Source of the DNA: an uncultured Clostridia bacterium
GTDB lineage: Bacteria; Bacillota; Dehalobacteriia; UBA4068
Direction of reading: 5' to 3'
DNA length: 35,242 bases
NCBI GenBank assembly: GCA_944390435.1
Contig: CALXQC010000024.1
Location: 1 to 35,242, forward strand
Below the pieces are notes generated by a model. That model ran no database searches and was not told where the DNA came from. It saw nothing but the letters and a program-made list of their open reading frames with translations. Below are positions 22,553 to 29,997 of the stretch, in pieces (within the stretch, counting starts at the first letter, position 1; the number at the start of each line of letters is the position of its first letter). A program made the position numbers and the translations under genes.

Positions 22553-24463
22553 CTAGAGATGCAGCCGCACCCGTCCCGGCTCTCCGACCTGATAGCCGCC
22601 CAGCTCCTCCAGCTTGCGGCGGAAGGCCTCGCTGGAGAGTATCTCCAGCAGCTGCTGCAGCAGCGGACTCTCCCAGGCCTGATCCGGCACCAGCAAATCA
22701 TACTGCTCGATGCAGACCGGGATAAAAGCGAGCCCATACATCTGCGCCGCCGACCAGATGCCCATGCCGGCGTCAGCCGAGCCGCTGGCGATCTGCGCCG
22801 CCACGGCGGTATGGGTGAATTCTTCTCTCCCGTAGCCGTAAATAGCAGCGGAATCGATGCCCTGCTGACGGCATAGATAATCGGCGAGGATCCGCGTGCC
22901 GGAGCCTTTCTGCCGGTTGACATAGCGCAAGCCCTCGCGGGTAATATCGGCGAATTCCTTGATGCCCAGCGGGTTGCCGGGCGCAACCATCAGCCCCTGG
23001 GTGCGGCCGACACATTCCAGCAGCCGCACGCCGCCCTGGGGGAAATAGCGTTTGAGGAAAGAGACATTATAGACGCCGTCGTTCTCATCCAGCAGATGAA
23101 TACCGGCCAGATGCGCTTCATTGCGCCGCACCGCCATAATGCCGCCCATTGAGCCGACATGCGAAGAGCTCATATAGCAGTCAGGGTAGCGGATATGCAG
23201 CATATTGGCCAGCTCGTCGAGCATCGGGTCATGGCTGCCGATCGCCACCAGCGTCCGCCGCAGCTCATGCTCCGGCCGCAGCAGCTGCACCTTTACCTGC
23301 TCGCCCGCTTCATAGCCTTCCTGGCTTTGGGGTATTTCGAGGATGCCGTCGGCCTTCATGAAAGAGGAGATGACGCCGCTGCCGCGGTTGAGCGGCGAGG
23401 CGATCAGCTTCTCGCCCACATAGCCCAGGCGCACCCGGACGAATTCCTGATATTTGAGACCCGAGACTACGGGACTGCTGAGCACAGCTTCTGCACTCTG
23501 CTCCATGCTGAGCTTGGCTTTAGTCCAATATTCGATCAGCGGTTTCAGCAGCTGCTCGATAACGATGATCCCGGAGACCGGATATCCCGGCACACCCAGC
23601 ACCGGCTTGCTGCCGCAGACTCCGAGAATCGCCGGCTTGCCCGGCTTGATGGCAATGCCGTGATAGAGCACCTCGCCGATCTCGGCGATCACCTGACAGC
23701 TGTAATCCTCGCGTCCGGCGGAAGATCCGGCGTTTAAGATCACCATATCACATTCGGCCAGCGCATCGAACACTGCTTGCTTGATCAGCCCGAACTGATC
23801 TTTGACGATCGGATAAGTCTTGGTCAGCGCGCCCCATTCCCGCAGCATACCGGAGAAAATCGAGGAATTGAATTCCAAAATATCGCCCTCGCGCGGATCA
23901 GCGGTGGGAGCTATGATCTCGTCGCCGGTAGGGATAATGCCGACCAGCGGCTTTTTGAGCACCGCTACTTCCATCACGCCGCCGGCGATCATCGCGCCTA
24001 CCGCGGCCGGGGTGATCCTGACATGGGCGGGCATAATCATCTCCCCGGCGCAGATATCTTCGCCGATCTGGCGGATATGCTGCCAGGGTGCGGCTGCGGA
24101 GTAGAGGCGCACGCCGCCGTCCCCGTCTTCAATTACGTCTTCGATCATCACCACCGCGTCGCAGCCCTCAGGAATCGGATCGCCGGTATCGACGACCACG
24201 AATTGCTCCGGACTCAGCCGCACCGGCGTGGTTTCCGTAGCGCCGAAGGTCAGCCGCGCATCGAGAGCGATGCCGTCCATGGCGCTGGCATGATAATGCG
24301 GCGCGCAGATATGGGCATAGACCGCCTCGGCGGTGATGCGGCCGCAGGCTTCGGCTATCGGCACCCGCTCCAGCGGCGGCTCCATGCCCTGAGCGATCAG
24401 TTTTTCCAGATATTCCTGCTGCGCCTGAGCCAGCGGGGTATTAGTCAGATATTGAAAGGCCAT
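22553..24463 (-). CDS. MoeA-PBP fusion: molybdopterin molybdenum/tungsten transferase with C-terminal binding-protein-like domain
   Basis: The 636-residue protein joins two modules. Residues 1-400 or so are MoeA, which inserts the metal into adenylylated pterin: HYHASAMDGIAL near the N-terminus, VVDTGDPIPEGCDAVVMIED, TGDEI, NAGSSAGREDY and the KPGKPAILG and GVPGYPVS motifs. Residues 410-636 resemble a periplasmic-binding-protein fold of the PBP-like type (PF12727), with RQKGSGTRILAD similar to the anion-binding loop of TupA/ModA. There is no signal peptide, so it is cytosolic. The start at 24463 follows GAGGAGGAG. Upstream frames are open but out of reach of that site. A metal-selective role next to a second MoeA is likely but inferred. 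Confidence 0.93.
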   Translation of the reverse strand: MAFQYLTNTPLAQAQQEYLEKLIAQGMEPPLERVPIAEACGRITAEAVYAHICAPHYHASAMDGIALDARLTFGATETTPVRLSPEQFVVVDTGDPIPEGCDAVVMIEDVIEDGDGGVRLYSAAAPWQHIRQIGEDICAGEMIMPAHVRITPAAVGAMIAGGVMEVAVLKKPLVGIIPTGDEIIAPTADPREGDILEFNSSIFSGMLREWGALTKTYPIVKDQFGLIKQAVFDALAECDMVILNAGSSAGREDYSCQVIAEIGEVLYHGIAIKPGKPAILGVCGSKPVLGVPGYPVSGIIVIEQLLKPLIEYWTKAKLSMEQSAEAVLSSPVVSGLKYQEFVRVRLGYVGEKLIASPLNRGSGVISSFMKADGILEIPQSQEGYEAGEQVKVQLLRPEHELRRTLVAIGSHDPMLDELANMLHIRYPDCYMSSSHVGSMGGIMAVRRNEAHLAGIHLLDENDGVYNVSFLKRYFPQGGVRLLECVGRTQGLMVAPGNPLGIKEFADITREGLRYVNRQKGSGTRILADYLCRQQGIDSAAIYGYGREEFTHTAVAAQIASGSADAGMGIWSAAQMYGLAFIPVCIEQYDLLVPDQAWESPLLQQLLEILSSEAFRRKLEELGGYQVGEPGRVRLHL

Positions 24464-24506
24464 AGTTTTCTCCTCCTCGCGCTGCTGCGCTGTGCTGCGG
24501 CGCGGA

Positions 24507-25724
24507 CTATTCCGCGCTGTACAGGGTGACTGCGACCAGCGCTCCGGCGGCCAGGCCCTCGGTATCGCGGTCGATGCAGATATAACCGTCGGTGGCGGCC
24601 AGATTGCTGATCTGGCTTGATTTGGCGCGCAGCGGGCAGGCCCACCATTCGCCGCCGCGCTGCTCCAGGGAAACGCTGAGATACTGGGTGCGCCCGTCAT
24701 TGGCGCTGAGCTTCTCGCTGAGCCGCGCCGGCAGCTGATAGCTGACCGTCCGCCGTCCCTGGAGACGGTAGAGCAGCGGCCGCATGAACAGATGGCTGAT
24801 GAAGAATGCTGCTGCCGGATGTCCGGGCAGACCGACCACCGGCTTATTCCCCACCTTGCCGATGATTGTCGGCTTGCCCGGCTTGATGGCGATGCCGTGC
24901 AGCAACAGCTCGCCCAGCTCAGAGATGACCTGGCAGGTGGCGTCCTTCATCCCCACCGAACTGCCGCCGGAAAGCAGCACCAGCTCGTTTTCCGCCAGCG
25001 CCTGCTCCACCTGGCGCCGCAGCAGCCGGCGGTCGTCGCGGACAATGCCGTAACAGGTCACCTCTGCGCCGCAGCGCTGCATCAGCGCGCTGACCACTGT
25101 GGAATTAATATCGCGCACCTGTCCCGGCCCGGGGGTTTCCTCCACCGGCACCAGCTCGTCGCCGGTGGAGATGACGCCGACGCGCACCGCCGCGCGTACC
25201 GGCACCTGCGCCCAGCCCAGCGCGGCCAGCGCGCCCAGATCCTGCGCCGCCAGTTTTTTGCCGGCAGGCAGCACCAGCTGCCCGGGCTGGACATCATCGC
25301 CGCGGAACACGATATTTTTGCCCGGGGCGGCTGGCTTGCTCAGGCCGATAGTGCCGTCGCCGTAATCCTCGCTGTATTCGATCATCACCATCGCGTCGGC
25401 TCCGGCTGGAATAGCGCCGCCGGTCGGCACATAGAGGCAGTGTCCAGGCTGCAGCGGCGGCGCGCTCTCGCCCATCGCCACCTCGCCCTGCAGGGTGAAG
25501 ATCGCCGGTATCGAGGCGGAACAGCCGAAGGTGTCGGCCGCGCGCACCGCATAGCCGTCGACAGTGGAGCGGTCGAAATCCGGCACATATTCGGCGGCGC
25601 GGATCTCCTCGGCCAGCACCCGCCCCAGCGCCGCTGCGAGCGGCGCCTGCTCGCAGGCTGCCAGACAGCTGAACTGCTCCTCGATCAGCGCTAAAGTTTC
25701 TTCAGGGGTTTTGACTGTCAGCAT
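24507..25724 (-). CDS. moeA: Molybdopterin molybdenumtransferase MoeA
   Basis: MoeA releases AMP from adenylylated molybdopterin and inserts molybdate or tungstate. The 405 residues contain the family blocks DFDRSTVDGYAVRA near residue 50, VPTGGAIPAGADAMVMIEY, STGDEL, RDINSTVV, LSGGSSVGMKD, KPGKPTIIG and GLPGHPAA. AAAGGAGAG supports ATG 25724 over an earlier in-frame ATG at 25766. It is the first gene after LysR on this strand and is followed 43 bases later by the MoeA-PBP gene. Two MoeA proteins in one operon suggests that each handles a different metal or partner. Confidence 0.95.
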   Translation of the reverse strand: MLTVKTPEETLALIEEQFSCLAACEQAPLAAALGRVLAEEIRAAEYVPDFDRSTVDGYAVRAADTFGCSASIPAIFTLQGEVAMGESAPPLQPGHCLYVPTGGAIPAGADAMVMIEYSEDYGDGTIGLSKPAAPGKNIVFRGDDVQPGQLVLPAGKKLAAQDLGALAALGWAQVPVRAAVRVGVISTGDELVPVEETPGPGQVRDINSTVVSALMQRCGAEVTCYGIVRDDRRLLRRQVEQALAENELVLLSGGSSVGMKDATCQVISELGELLLHGIAIKPGKPTIIGKVGNKPVVGLPGHPAAAFFISHLFMRPLLYRLQGRRTVSYQLPARLSEKLSANDGRTQYLSVSLEQRGGEWWACPLRAKSSQISNLAATDGYICIDRDTEGLAAGALVAVTLYSAE

Positions 25725-25881
25725 AAGCTCTCCTTTGCTATAATTGCTGGAATAAAACAGTAACAAGCAGAATATTCAAAGATAAAAAGCATAAATATCA
25801 AAATATTGCCTAAAAATAACGGTAAAAGAGCTTTTTCATCCGGTCATTATTGGATTAACCTCTTTTTGCGGCAGGTACCGC
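25725..25881. other. AT-rich gap between LysR and moeA
   Basis: This AT-rich stretch probably carries the moeA promoter, but I found no convincing -35/-10 pair. It contains AATATCAAAA at 25794-25803, a 10-mer also found upstream of LysR at 26839-26848. A loose inverted repeat near 25826-25867 might end the LysR transcript. Confidence 0.35.
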
Positions 25882-26790
25882 TTATTCGCCTTTTTTCACC
25901 TCGCTGCGCTGCGCCTCCTCCAGACCTAGATCAGCGATCACGTGTTCTTTGAACTGGCGTCCGGCCTCGCTGAGATGCTTGTCGCGTTTGAAGCAGAGCA
26001 TCATCTCGCGGGCGAAGCGGGGATCGTCGATCGGCAGCAGGCGGATCTGCTGATTGAGCTGATAGGCGTCGGTGCAGTCCTCGAGCACGAAGCCGGCCAC
26101 CTGGTTATTGGCGATCATCTGGCAGTGATATTCCGGGCTGTCGGTGAAGAACTGGGTGTTGAGCGGCACATTGAGCGCTACGCAGAGGCGGTAGGCATGC
26201 TCGACATAATTGCCGCTGGCGATGAAGACGAAGGGATCGCGCCCCAGGTCTTCCAGGCCGACCCGCTCTTTGGCCGCCAGGGCGCTGGCGCTGTTGACCG
26301 CCAGAAAATAGCGCTTGCGGCCCAGGTGATAGCCCTGAAATTTTTCATAGCGGATATCCTCGGGGTAAATCAGCATATCATAATCATTGATATCCAGCTT
26401 GTCCAGCTGCTCGATATTGCTGGTGACGCTCAGCTCCGTCTCATGATGGCTGATAATAAAGCGCTGCATACAGTCCATGATTTGCTTATTGGCGCCGCAT
26501 AAGCCCACCTTGAGCTTATTGCCAAAGCCGTTAGCCAGCAGATTCATATCGTCGACGGCCAGTTCCAGCTCGCGCAGCACCAGGGAGCTGAACTGCCAAA
26601 AGCGCCGCCCCTGCTCATTGAGGACGATCTTTTTGCCGCTGCGCTGAAACAGCGTCATGCCCAGCTCCGCCTCGAGCTTGGCGATGCTTTTCGATAATGA
26701 GGACTGCGATAGATGCAGCAGGTCAGCAGCCTTGCTGATATTTTCCAGCTGCGCCACAGAGACGAAATAGCGTAATTGAAAGATGTTCAT
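25882..26790 (-). CDS. LysR-type transcriptional regulator
   Basis: The 302-residue regulator starts with a LysR helix-turn-helix: MNIFQLRYFVSVAQLENISK, then AADLLHLSQSSLSKSIAKLE, and an FQRSGKKIVLNEQG wing. The rest is the two-lobed effector-binding domain. GAGGAGG supports the ATG at 26790. LysR proteins typically control a divergent target and themselves; here the divergent gene encodes the AOR enzyme, and the moeA operon lies downstream. The effector is unknown and may be an aldehyde, acid or cofactor-related molecule. Confidence 0.93.
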   Translation of the reverse strand: MNIFQLRYFVSVAQLENISKAADLLHLSQSSLSKSIAKLEAELGMTLFQRSGKKIVLNEQGRRFWQFSSLVLRELELAVDDMNLLANGFGNKLKVGLCGANKQIMDCMQRFIISHHETELSVTSNIEQLDKLDINDYDMLIYPEDIRYEKFQGYHLGRKRYFLAVNSASALAAKERVGLEDLGRDPFVFIASGNYVEHAYRLCVALNVPLNTQFFTDSPEYHCQMIANNQVAGFVLEDCTDAYQLNQQIRLLPIDDPRFAREMMLCFKRDKHLSEAGRQFKEHVIADLGLEEAQRSEVKKGE

Positions 26791-26833
26791 CGGCGTCCTC
26801 CTCGCTGCCCTTTCCGGCGGTTGGTTATTACTC

Positions 26834-26843
26834 TTTGGAATAT
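26834..26843 (+). repeat. TTTGGAATAT, copy 1 of a possible LysR site
   Basis: The 10-mer TTTGGAATAT lies in the LysR 5' untranslated region. A second copy in inverted orientation lies at 26975-26984, inside the LysR promoter spacer. Two copies in one control region point to a regulator site, though chance cannot be excluded in AT-rich DNA. Confidence 0.4.
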
Positions 26844-26961
26844 CAAAAAGCGTATTTGCCGCGGCTTTTTCCCGCCTGCCGCTTGGTCTAAGCATAAAAA
26901 AAGCTTTAATATGAAGCATTGCTGTGGACAAGCGCGCTGCGGCGAGCTTTAGCTAAATTTT

Positions 26962-26990
26962 ATTATAGTAAAGTATATTCCAAAATGCAA
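26962..26990 (-). promoter_or_regulatory. Predicted LysR-gene promoter (TTGCAT-N17-TATAAT) with an internal TTTGGAATAT
   Basis: On the minus strand TTGCAT (26985-26990) and a perfect TATAAT (26962-26967) are 17 bases apart. The spacer includes copy 2 of TTTGGAATAT (26975-26984), a position suited to autorepression by LysR. The leader would be about 165 bases. Confidence 0.6.
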
Positions 26991-27011
26991 TATCCAAGTC
27001 GCGCCGGCGGC

Positions 27012-27040
27012 TTTACTTTGTCCGCTTTTGGCCATACAAT
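27012..27040 (+). promoter_or_regulatory. Predicted AOR operon promoter (TTTACT-N17-TACAAT)
   Basis: TTTACT (27012-27017) and TACAAT (27035-27040) lie 17 bases apart. Both elements deviate from consensus, which fits a promoter needing an activator such as LysR. The start would be near 27047. Confidence 0.6.
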
Positions 27041-27054
27041 AGACTTAAGCGATT

Positions 27055-27099
27055 ATGCGTATGATGACCTCCTGCAATGCAGCGGCACGCAGGAGGTAA
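27055..27099 (+). CDS. Possible 14-codon leader peptide in the AOR mRNA
   Basis: ATG at 27055 opens MRMMTSCNAAARRR, ending at TAA 27097-27099, 27 bases before the AOR ATG. Codons 5 to 14 and the first base of the stop cover a perfect hairpin, so ribosomes on the leader would open the stem. No ribosome binding site precedes the ATG, and with a start near 27047 the message would be almost leaderless. Two AGG arginine codons in a row end it. Its translation is speculative. Confidence 0.25.
   Translation: MRMMTSCNAAARRR
27067..27097 (+). promoter_or_regulatory. Hairpin in the AOR leader hiding an AGGAGG sequence
   Basis: ACCTCCTGC (27067-27075) pairs perfectly with GCAGGAGGT (27089-27097), 9 bp, with a 13-base loop. 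The 3' arm holds an ideal AGGAGG ribosome-binding sequence, but no start codon lies at the right distance after it. The AOR ATG at 27127 instead uses a weaker CAGGT 8 bases upstream. The hairpin is too short for a molybdenum-cofactor riboswitch. Confidence 0.55.
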
Positions 27100-27126
27100 A
27101 AATATCAGAAAGGCAGGTACTGCGCT

Positions 27127-28854
27127 ATGAAAGTACTGCGTATCAATACCCGTACCGCAGAAAATCATTACGAACCGTTCAAAGAAGAATGGAAGGTCTA
27201 TGGCCAAAGAGGCCTGATCGACAAATTTATCGAGGCTGAGCTGGATCCGAAATGCGATCCGCTGGGTCCGGACAATAAGCTGTTCATCGTCACCGGCGTG
27301 TTCGCCGGCACCGGCGTGCCCAGCTCCGGCCGTATTTCCGGCGGCGCTAAGAGCCCGCTGACCGGCACGATCAAGGAATCCACCTCCGGCGGCATGATCG
27401 GCCCCTACATGACCTCTCAGGAGATCAAGGGCATCATCTTGGAAGATCAGCCCGCGGCCGACGCTCCCTGGCAGGTGATTAAAATCGATCCCGACGGCAA
27501 GGTCGATTTCCTGCCCGCCGACGAGTATATGGGCAAAAACACCTATGAAGTCTCGCATATGATCCAGCACACCTACGGCGACAAAGCCGGCGCTTTGGTG
27601 CTGGGCCGTGCCGGCGAAATGGGCTATAAAGTCGCCAGCATCATGGCGATCGAGTTCAATACCGGCCATCCCTGCCGTGCGATGGGCCGCGGCGGTCTGG
27701 GCGCTGTCCTGGGCTCGAAGAAGATCAAAGCCATCATCATGGAAAAACCCAACGGCAAATATGCTCCGCCTTATGTCGACAAGGCGAAATTCGACGCCGC
27801 TAAAAAAGGCATCGCCACTGTTACCAAGGAAAACCCCAAGTGCCAGGGCTTTACCACTAAAGGCACCGCCGGCTTCCTGACCGGTACCAACCAGACCACC
27901 CGCGCGATCCCGATCCAGAACTTCCGCGGCGGCGCGGTCACTCCGGAACAGCGCGAGCATTTCGGCCCCGAAGCCTGGGAAGCTAAGAATAAGGTCAGCG
28001 GCGGCCACGGCAGCGTTCCCTGCCATCCCGGCTGCGTAATGCGCTGCTCCAATATCTACAATGATCCGCAGGGCAATCATATCACCTCCGGCCTGGAGTA
28101 TGAGACTGTTTCCCTGTTCTGCCCCAACTGCCTGATCTGGGATTTCGACGTAGCGGCTCGTCTCGACCGCCTCTGCGATGAAATGGGCATCGACACCATC
28201 GAAGCCGGCAACCTGATCGCCATCTGCATGGACGGCGGCGTGATCGACTGGGGCGACGGCGACGGCGCGATCAAGCTGCTGGAAGGCATGAACGAAGGCA
28301 CCGAGCTCGGCCGCATCATGGGCCAGGGCACTGTTCCGCTGGGCAAGCATCTCGGCGTGACCAGAGTTCCGCAGTGCAAGGGCCAGTCCTTCGCCGCTTA
28401 TGATCCGCGTACCCAGCCGGGAGGCGGCATCGCCTATGCGCTGTCTCCGCAGGGCGCCGACCATTCCGTCGGCCAGGTGGTTGCTCCGGATAAGAACAAC
28501 CGCGAGATTCTCGCCATGGCCGGCAATCGTATGCTCGACCAGTGCATCGTCGATAATTTCGGCTGCACGCTGATGAACGCCGCTTATTTCGGCCAGCCGC
28601 GCTTTGTGCCGGATCTCTATGAAGGCTTGTTCGGCGGCGAATGGGATAAAGAAAAACTTTACGAAATCGGTAGGGAAATGTTCCGCATCGAGCGTAAATT
28701 TAATAAGGAAGCTGGTTTCGGCCCCGAGGACGATATGCTCCCTGATTTCTGCGTCAACGAAGCGAACCCCGCCAATGACAATAAGTTCGACCTCACTGTC
28801 GAAGAATTAGAGGAAGTTTTCAGACCTATGGGAGCCTGCTACGACCAGCTGTAA
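27127..28854 (+). CDS. Tungsten-dependent aldehyde:ferredoxin oxidoreductase family enzyme
   Basis: The 575-residue cytosolic enzyme belongs to the AOR family, which uses a tungsten bis-pterin and a [4Fe-4S] cluster to oxidise aldehydes or reduce acids with ferredoxin. The N-terminal domain ends in GRAGEMGYKVASIMA and GRGGLGAVLGSKKIKAI (187-203), which contact the pterin. Cluster cysteines are C299, C303 and C307 in CHPGCVMRC, with C480 (DNFGCTLM) as the likely fourth; the spacing is C-x3-C-x3-C where classical AOR has C-x2-C-x3-C. QGADHSVG near 442-449 is the second pterin-binding motif. It heads an operon with MoaD-like and ThiF-like genes. Substrate is unassigned. Codon use suggests strong expression. 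Confidence 0.93.
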   Translation: MKVLRINTRTAENHYEPFKEEWKVYGQRGLIDKFIEAELDPKCDPLGPDNKLFIVTGVFAGTGVPSSGRISGGAKSPLTGTIKESTSGGMIGPYMTSQEIKGIILEDQPAADAPWQVIKIDPDGKVDFLPADEYMGKNTYEVSHMIQHTYGDKAGALVLGRAGEMGYKVASIMAIEFNTGHPCRAMGRGGLGAVLGSKKIKAIIMEKPNGKYAPPYVDKAKFDAAKKGIATVTKENPKCQGFTTKGTAGFLTGTNQTTRAIPIQNFRGGAVTPEQREHFGPEAWEAKNKVSGGHGSVPCHPGCVMRCSNIYNDPQGNHITSGLEYETVSLFCPNCLIWDFDVAARLDRLCDEMGIDTIEAGNLIAICMDGGVIDWGDGDGAIKLLEGMNEGTELGRIMGQGTVPLGKHLGVTRVPQCKGQSFAAYDPRTQPGGGIAYALSPQGADHSVGQVVAPDKNNREILAMAGNRMLDQCIVDNFGCTLMNAAYFGQPRFVPDLYEGLFGGEWDKEKLYEIGREMFRIERKFNKEAGFGPEDDMLPDFCVNEANPANDNKFDLTVEELEEVFRPMGACYDQL

Positions 28855-28876
28855 TCTTGCACTGGGAGGGTGAGCG

Positions 28877-29095
28877 ATGATTATTGTCAACGATCACCCG
28901 ATGGATTGGCATCCCGGAATGACGCTGGCCGACGCGATCCGTGCTTACGGCAGTAAGTATGATTCGCTGATCTACGTTAATCCGGATCTGATGACGATCA
29001 TCGGCAACCGTAGCTATAGCGATCAGGAAGTGGAGCATGTGGTGCTTGACGACGGCACCCGCATTATCCTGATGTATGAATTCTGGGGAGGCTAG
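28877..29095 (+). CDS. MoaD/ThiS-like sulfur-carrier protein
   Basis: This 72-residue protein has a beta-grasp, ubiquitin-like pattern and ends in the diagnostic glycine pair (MYEFWGG), the site that is adenylylated and thiocarboxylated. MoaD donates sulfur to the pterin dithiolene; ThiS does so for thiazole. The position between an AOR enzyme and a ThiF/MoeB-like gene favours a pterin role. GGGAGGG precedes the ATG, 22 bases after the AOR stop. The next gene starts one base after its stop, so the two are tightly coupled. Confidence 0.88.
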   Translation: MIIVNDHPMDWHPGMTLADAIRAYGSKYDSLIYVNPDLMTIIGNRSYSDQEVEHVVLDDGTRIILMYEFWGG

Positions 29096-29096
29096 G

Positions 29097-29783
29097 ATGA
29101 GCGAGGAACGTTACCTGCGCAATATGACGATGCTCTCCCCGGAAGAAAATGAGCGGCTGCACAGCTTTTGCGTGGCGGTAGTCGGCTGCGGCGGCCTCGG
29201 CGGCTATGTGATAGAGATGCTGGGGCGGCTGGGTATCGGCCGGATCACCGCTATCGACGGCGACTGCTTCGAGCCCACTAATCTTAACCGTCAGCTATTG
29301 GCAGATCAGACGACGCTGGGCGCTAATAAGGCGCTGGCCGCTAAGGCGCGGATGCAGCTGGTTAATCCGCTGATCGAGGTGGCAGCAGTCAGCGAGCATC
29401 TTACCGCGGAGAACGGCCGGCAGCTGCTGGCCGGGCAGGATCTGGTCATCGATGCGCTCGATGCCCTGGAGCCGCGCCTGCTGCTGCAGGAGCTGGCCCG
29501 CGAGCTGGAGATTCCGTTGATACACGGCGCGGTGGCCGGCTGGTATGGCCGGATCACCACCATTTTCCCCGGCGACGACGGCATCAGCCGTCTTTACCGG
29601 CAGCGGCCGCAGGCGGCCGGGCGTCAGCAGACGCTGGGCACGCCGTCCTTTACTCCGGCGCTGGTGGCCGCGGTACAGGTCAGCGAGGCGCTGAAGGTGC
29701 TGCTGGGCCAGGGCGAACCGCTGCGGCATAAGCTGCTCTATATCGATTTGCATAGCAATCTGTGGCAGACTATCGACTATTAG
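29097..29783 (+). CDS. ThiF/MoeB/HesA-like adenylyltransferase
   Basis: The 228-residue E1-like enzyme should adenylylate the C-terminal glycine of the adjacent sulfur carrier. The nucleotide-binding motif VVGCGGLGGYVIEMLGRLG lies near residues 23-41, with DGDCFEPTNLNRQ following as the ATP-binding arginine block and DALDALEPR in the middle. It lacks the zinc-binding CxxC pairs and any cysteine beyond the first third, so it cannot form the thioester used by some E1 proteins, and has no rhodanese domain. GGAGG just before the ATG supports the start at 29097; an earlier in-frame ATG at 29076 lies inside the carrier gene. Confidence 0.9.
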   Translation: MSEERYLRNMTMLSPEENERLHSFCVAVVGCGGLGGYVIEMLGRLGIGRITAIDGDCFEPTNLNRQLLADQTTLGANKALAAKARMQLVNPLIEVAAVSEHLTAENGRQLLAGQDLVIDALDALEPRLLLQELARELEIPLIHGAVAGWYGRITTIFPGDDGISRLYRQRPQAAGRQQTLGTPSFTPALVAAVQVSEALKVLLGQGEPLRHKLLYIDLHSNLWQTIDY

Positions 29784-29871
29784 CCGTGCTGCCGCCAGAG
29801 TATTAGTTATCAAGTTTGGCGCAACTAGGATAGCTTACAATGAGGGATTCGTACTCCTTGGTGCTGCCAAA

Positions 29872-29898
29872 AAAGACGGGCTGTTTCAGCCCGTCTTT
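29872..29898. terminator. Bidirectional terminator after the AOR operon
   Basis: AAAGACGGGCTG (29872-29883) pairs perfectly with 29887-29898 around TTT. It ends in T-rich sequence on the plus strand and a run of Ts on the minus strand. It closes the AOR operon and the convergent gene at 29998-30696. Confidence 0.88.
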
Positions 29899-29997
29899 CT
29901 TGATTGCGGCGCGAATTGCGGCCGCAGCCGGATGGAGCAGGGGTTTCGGCCGGCAGCTGCCTGGCAGGCCCGGGACACGCCCGGGACGGCGGCGCTA

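Larger units (their letters stand above)
26791..27126. other. Divergent control region between LysR and the AOR gene
   Basis: This 336-base stretch holds a minus-strand LysR promoter (26962-26990), a plus-strand AOR promoter (27012-27040), two inverted copies of TTTGGAATAT (26834-26843 plus, 26975-26984 minus), and the AOR leader with a hairpin and a short ORF. All are listed separately. No conventional gene is present. Confidence 0.65.

Noticed and set aside
27041-27126. Molybdenum-cofactor riboswitch upstream of the AOR gene
   Set aside because: The leader is only about 80 bases with one hairpin. The known element is longer and multi-stem.
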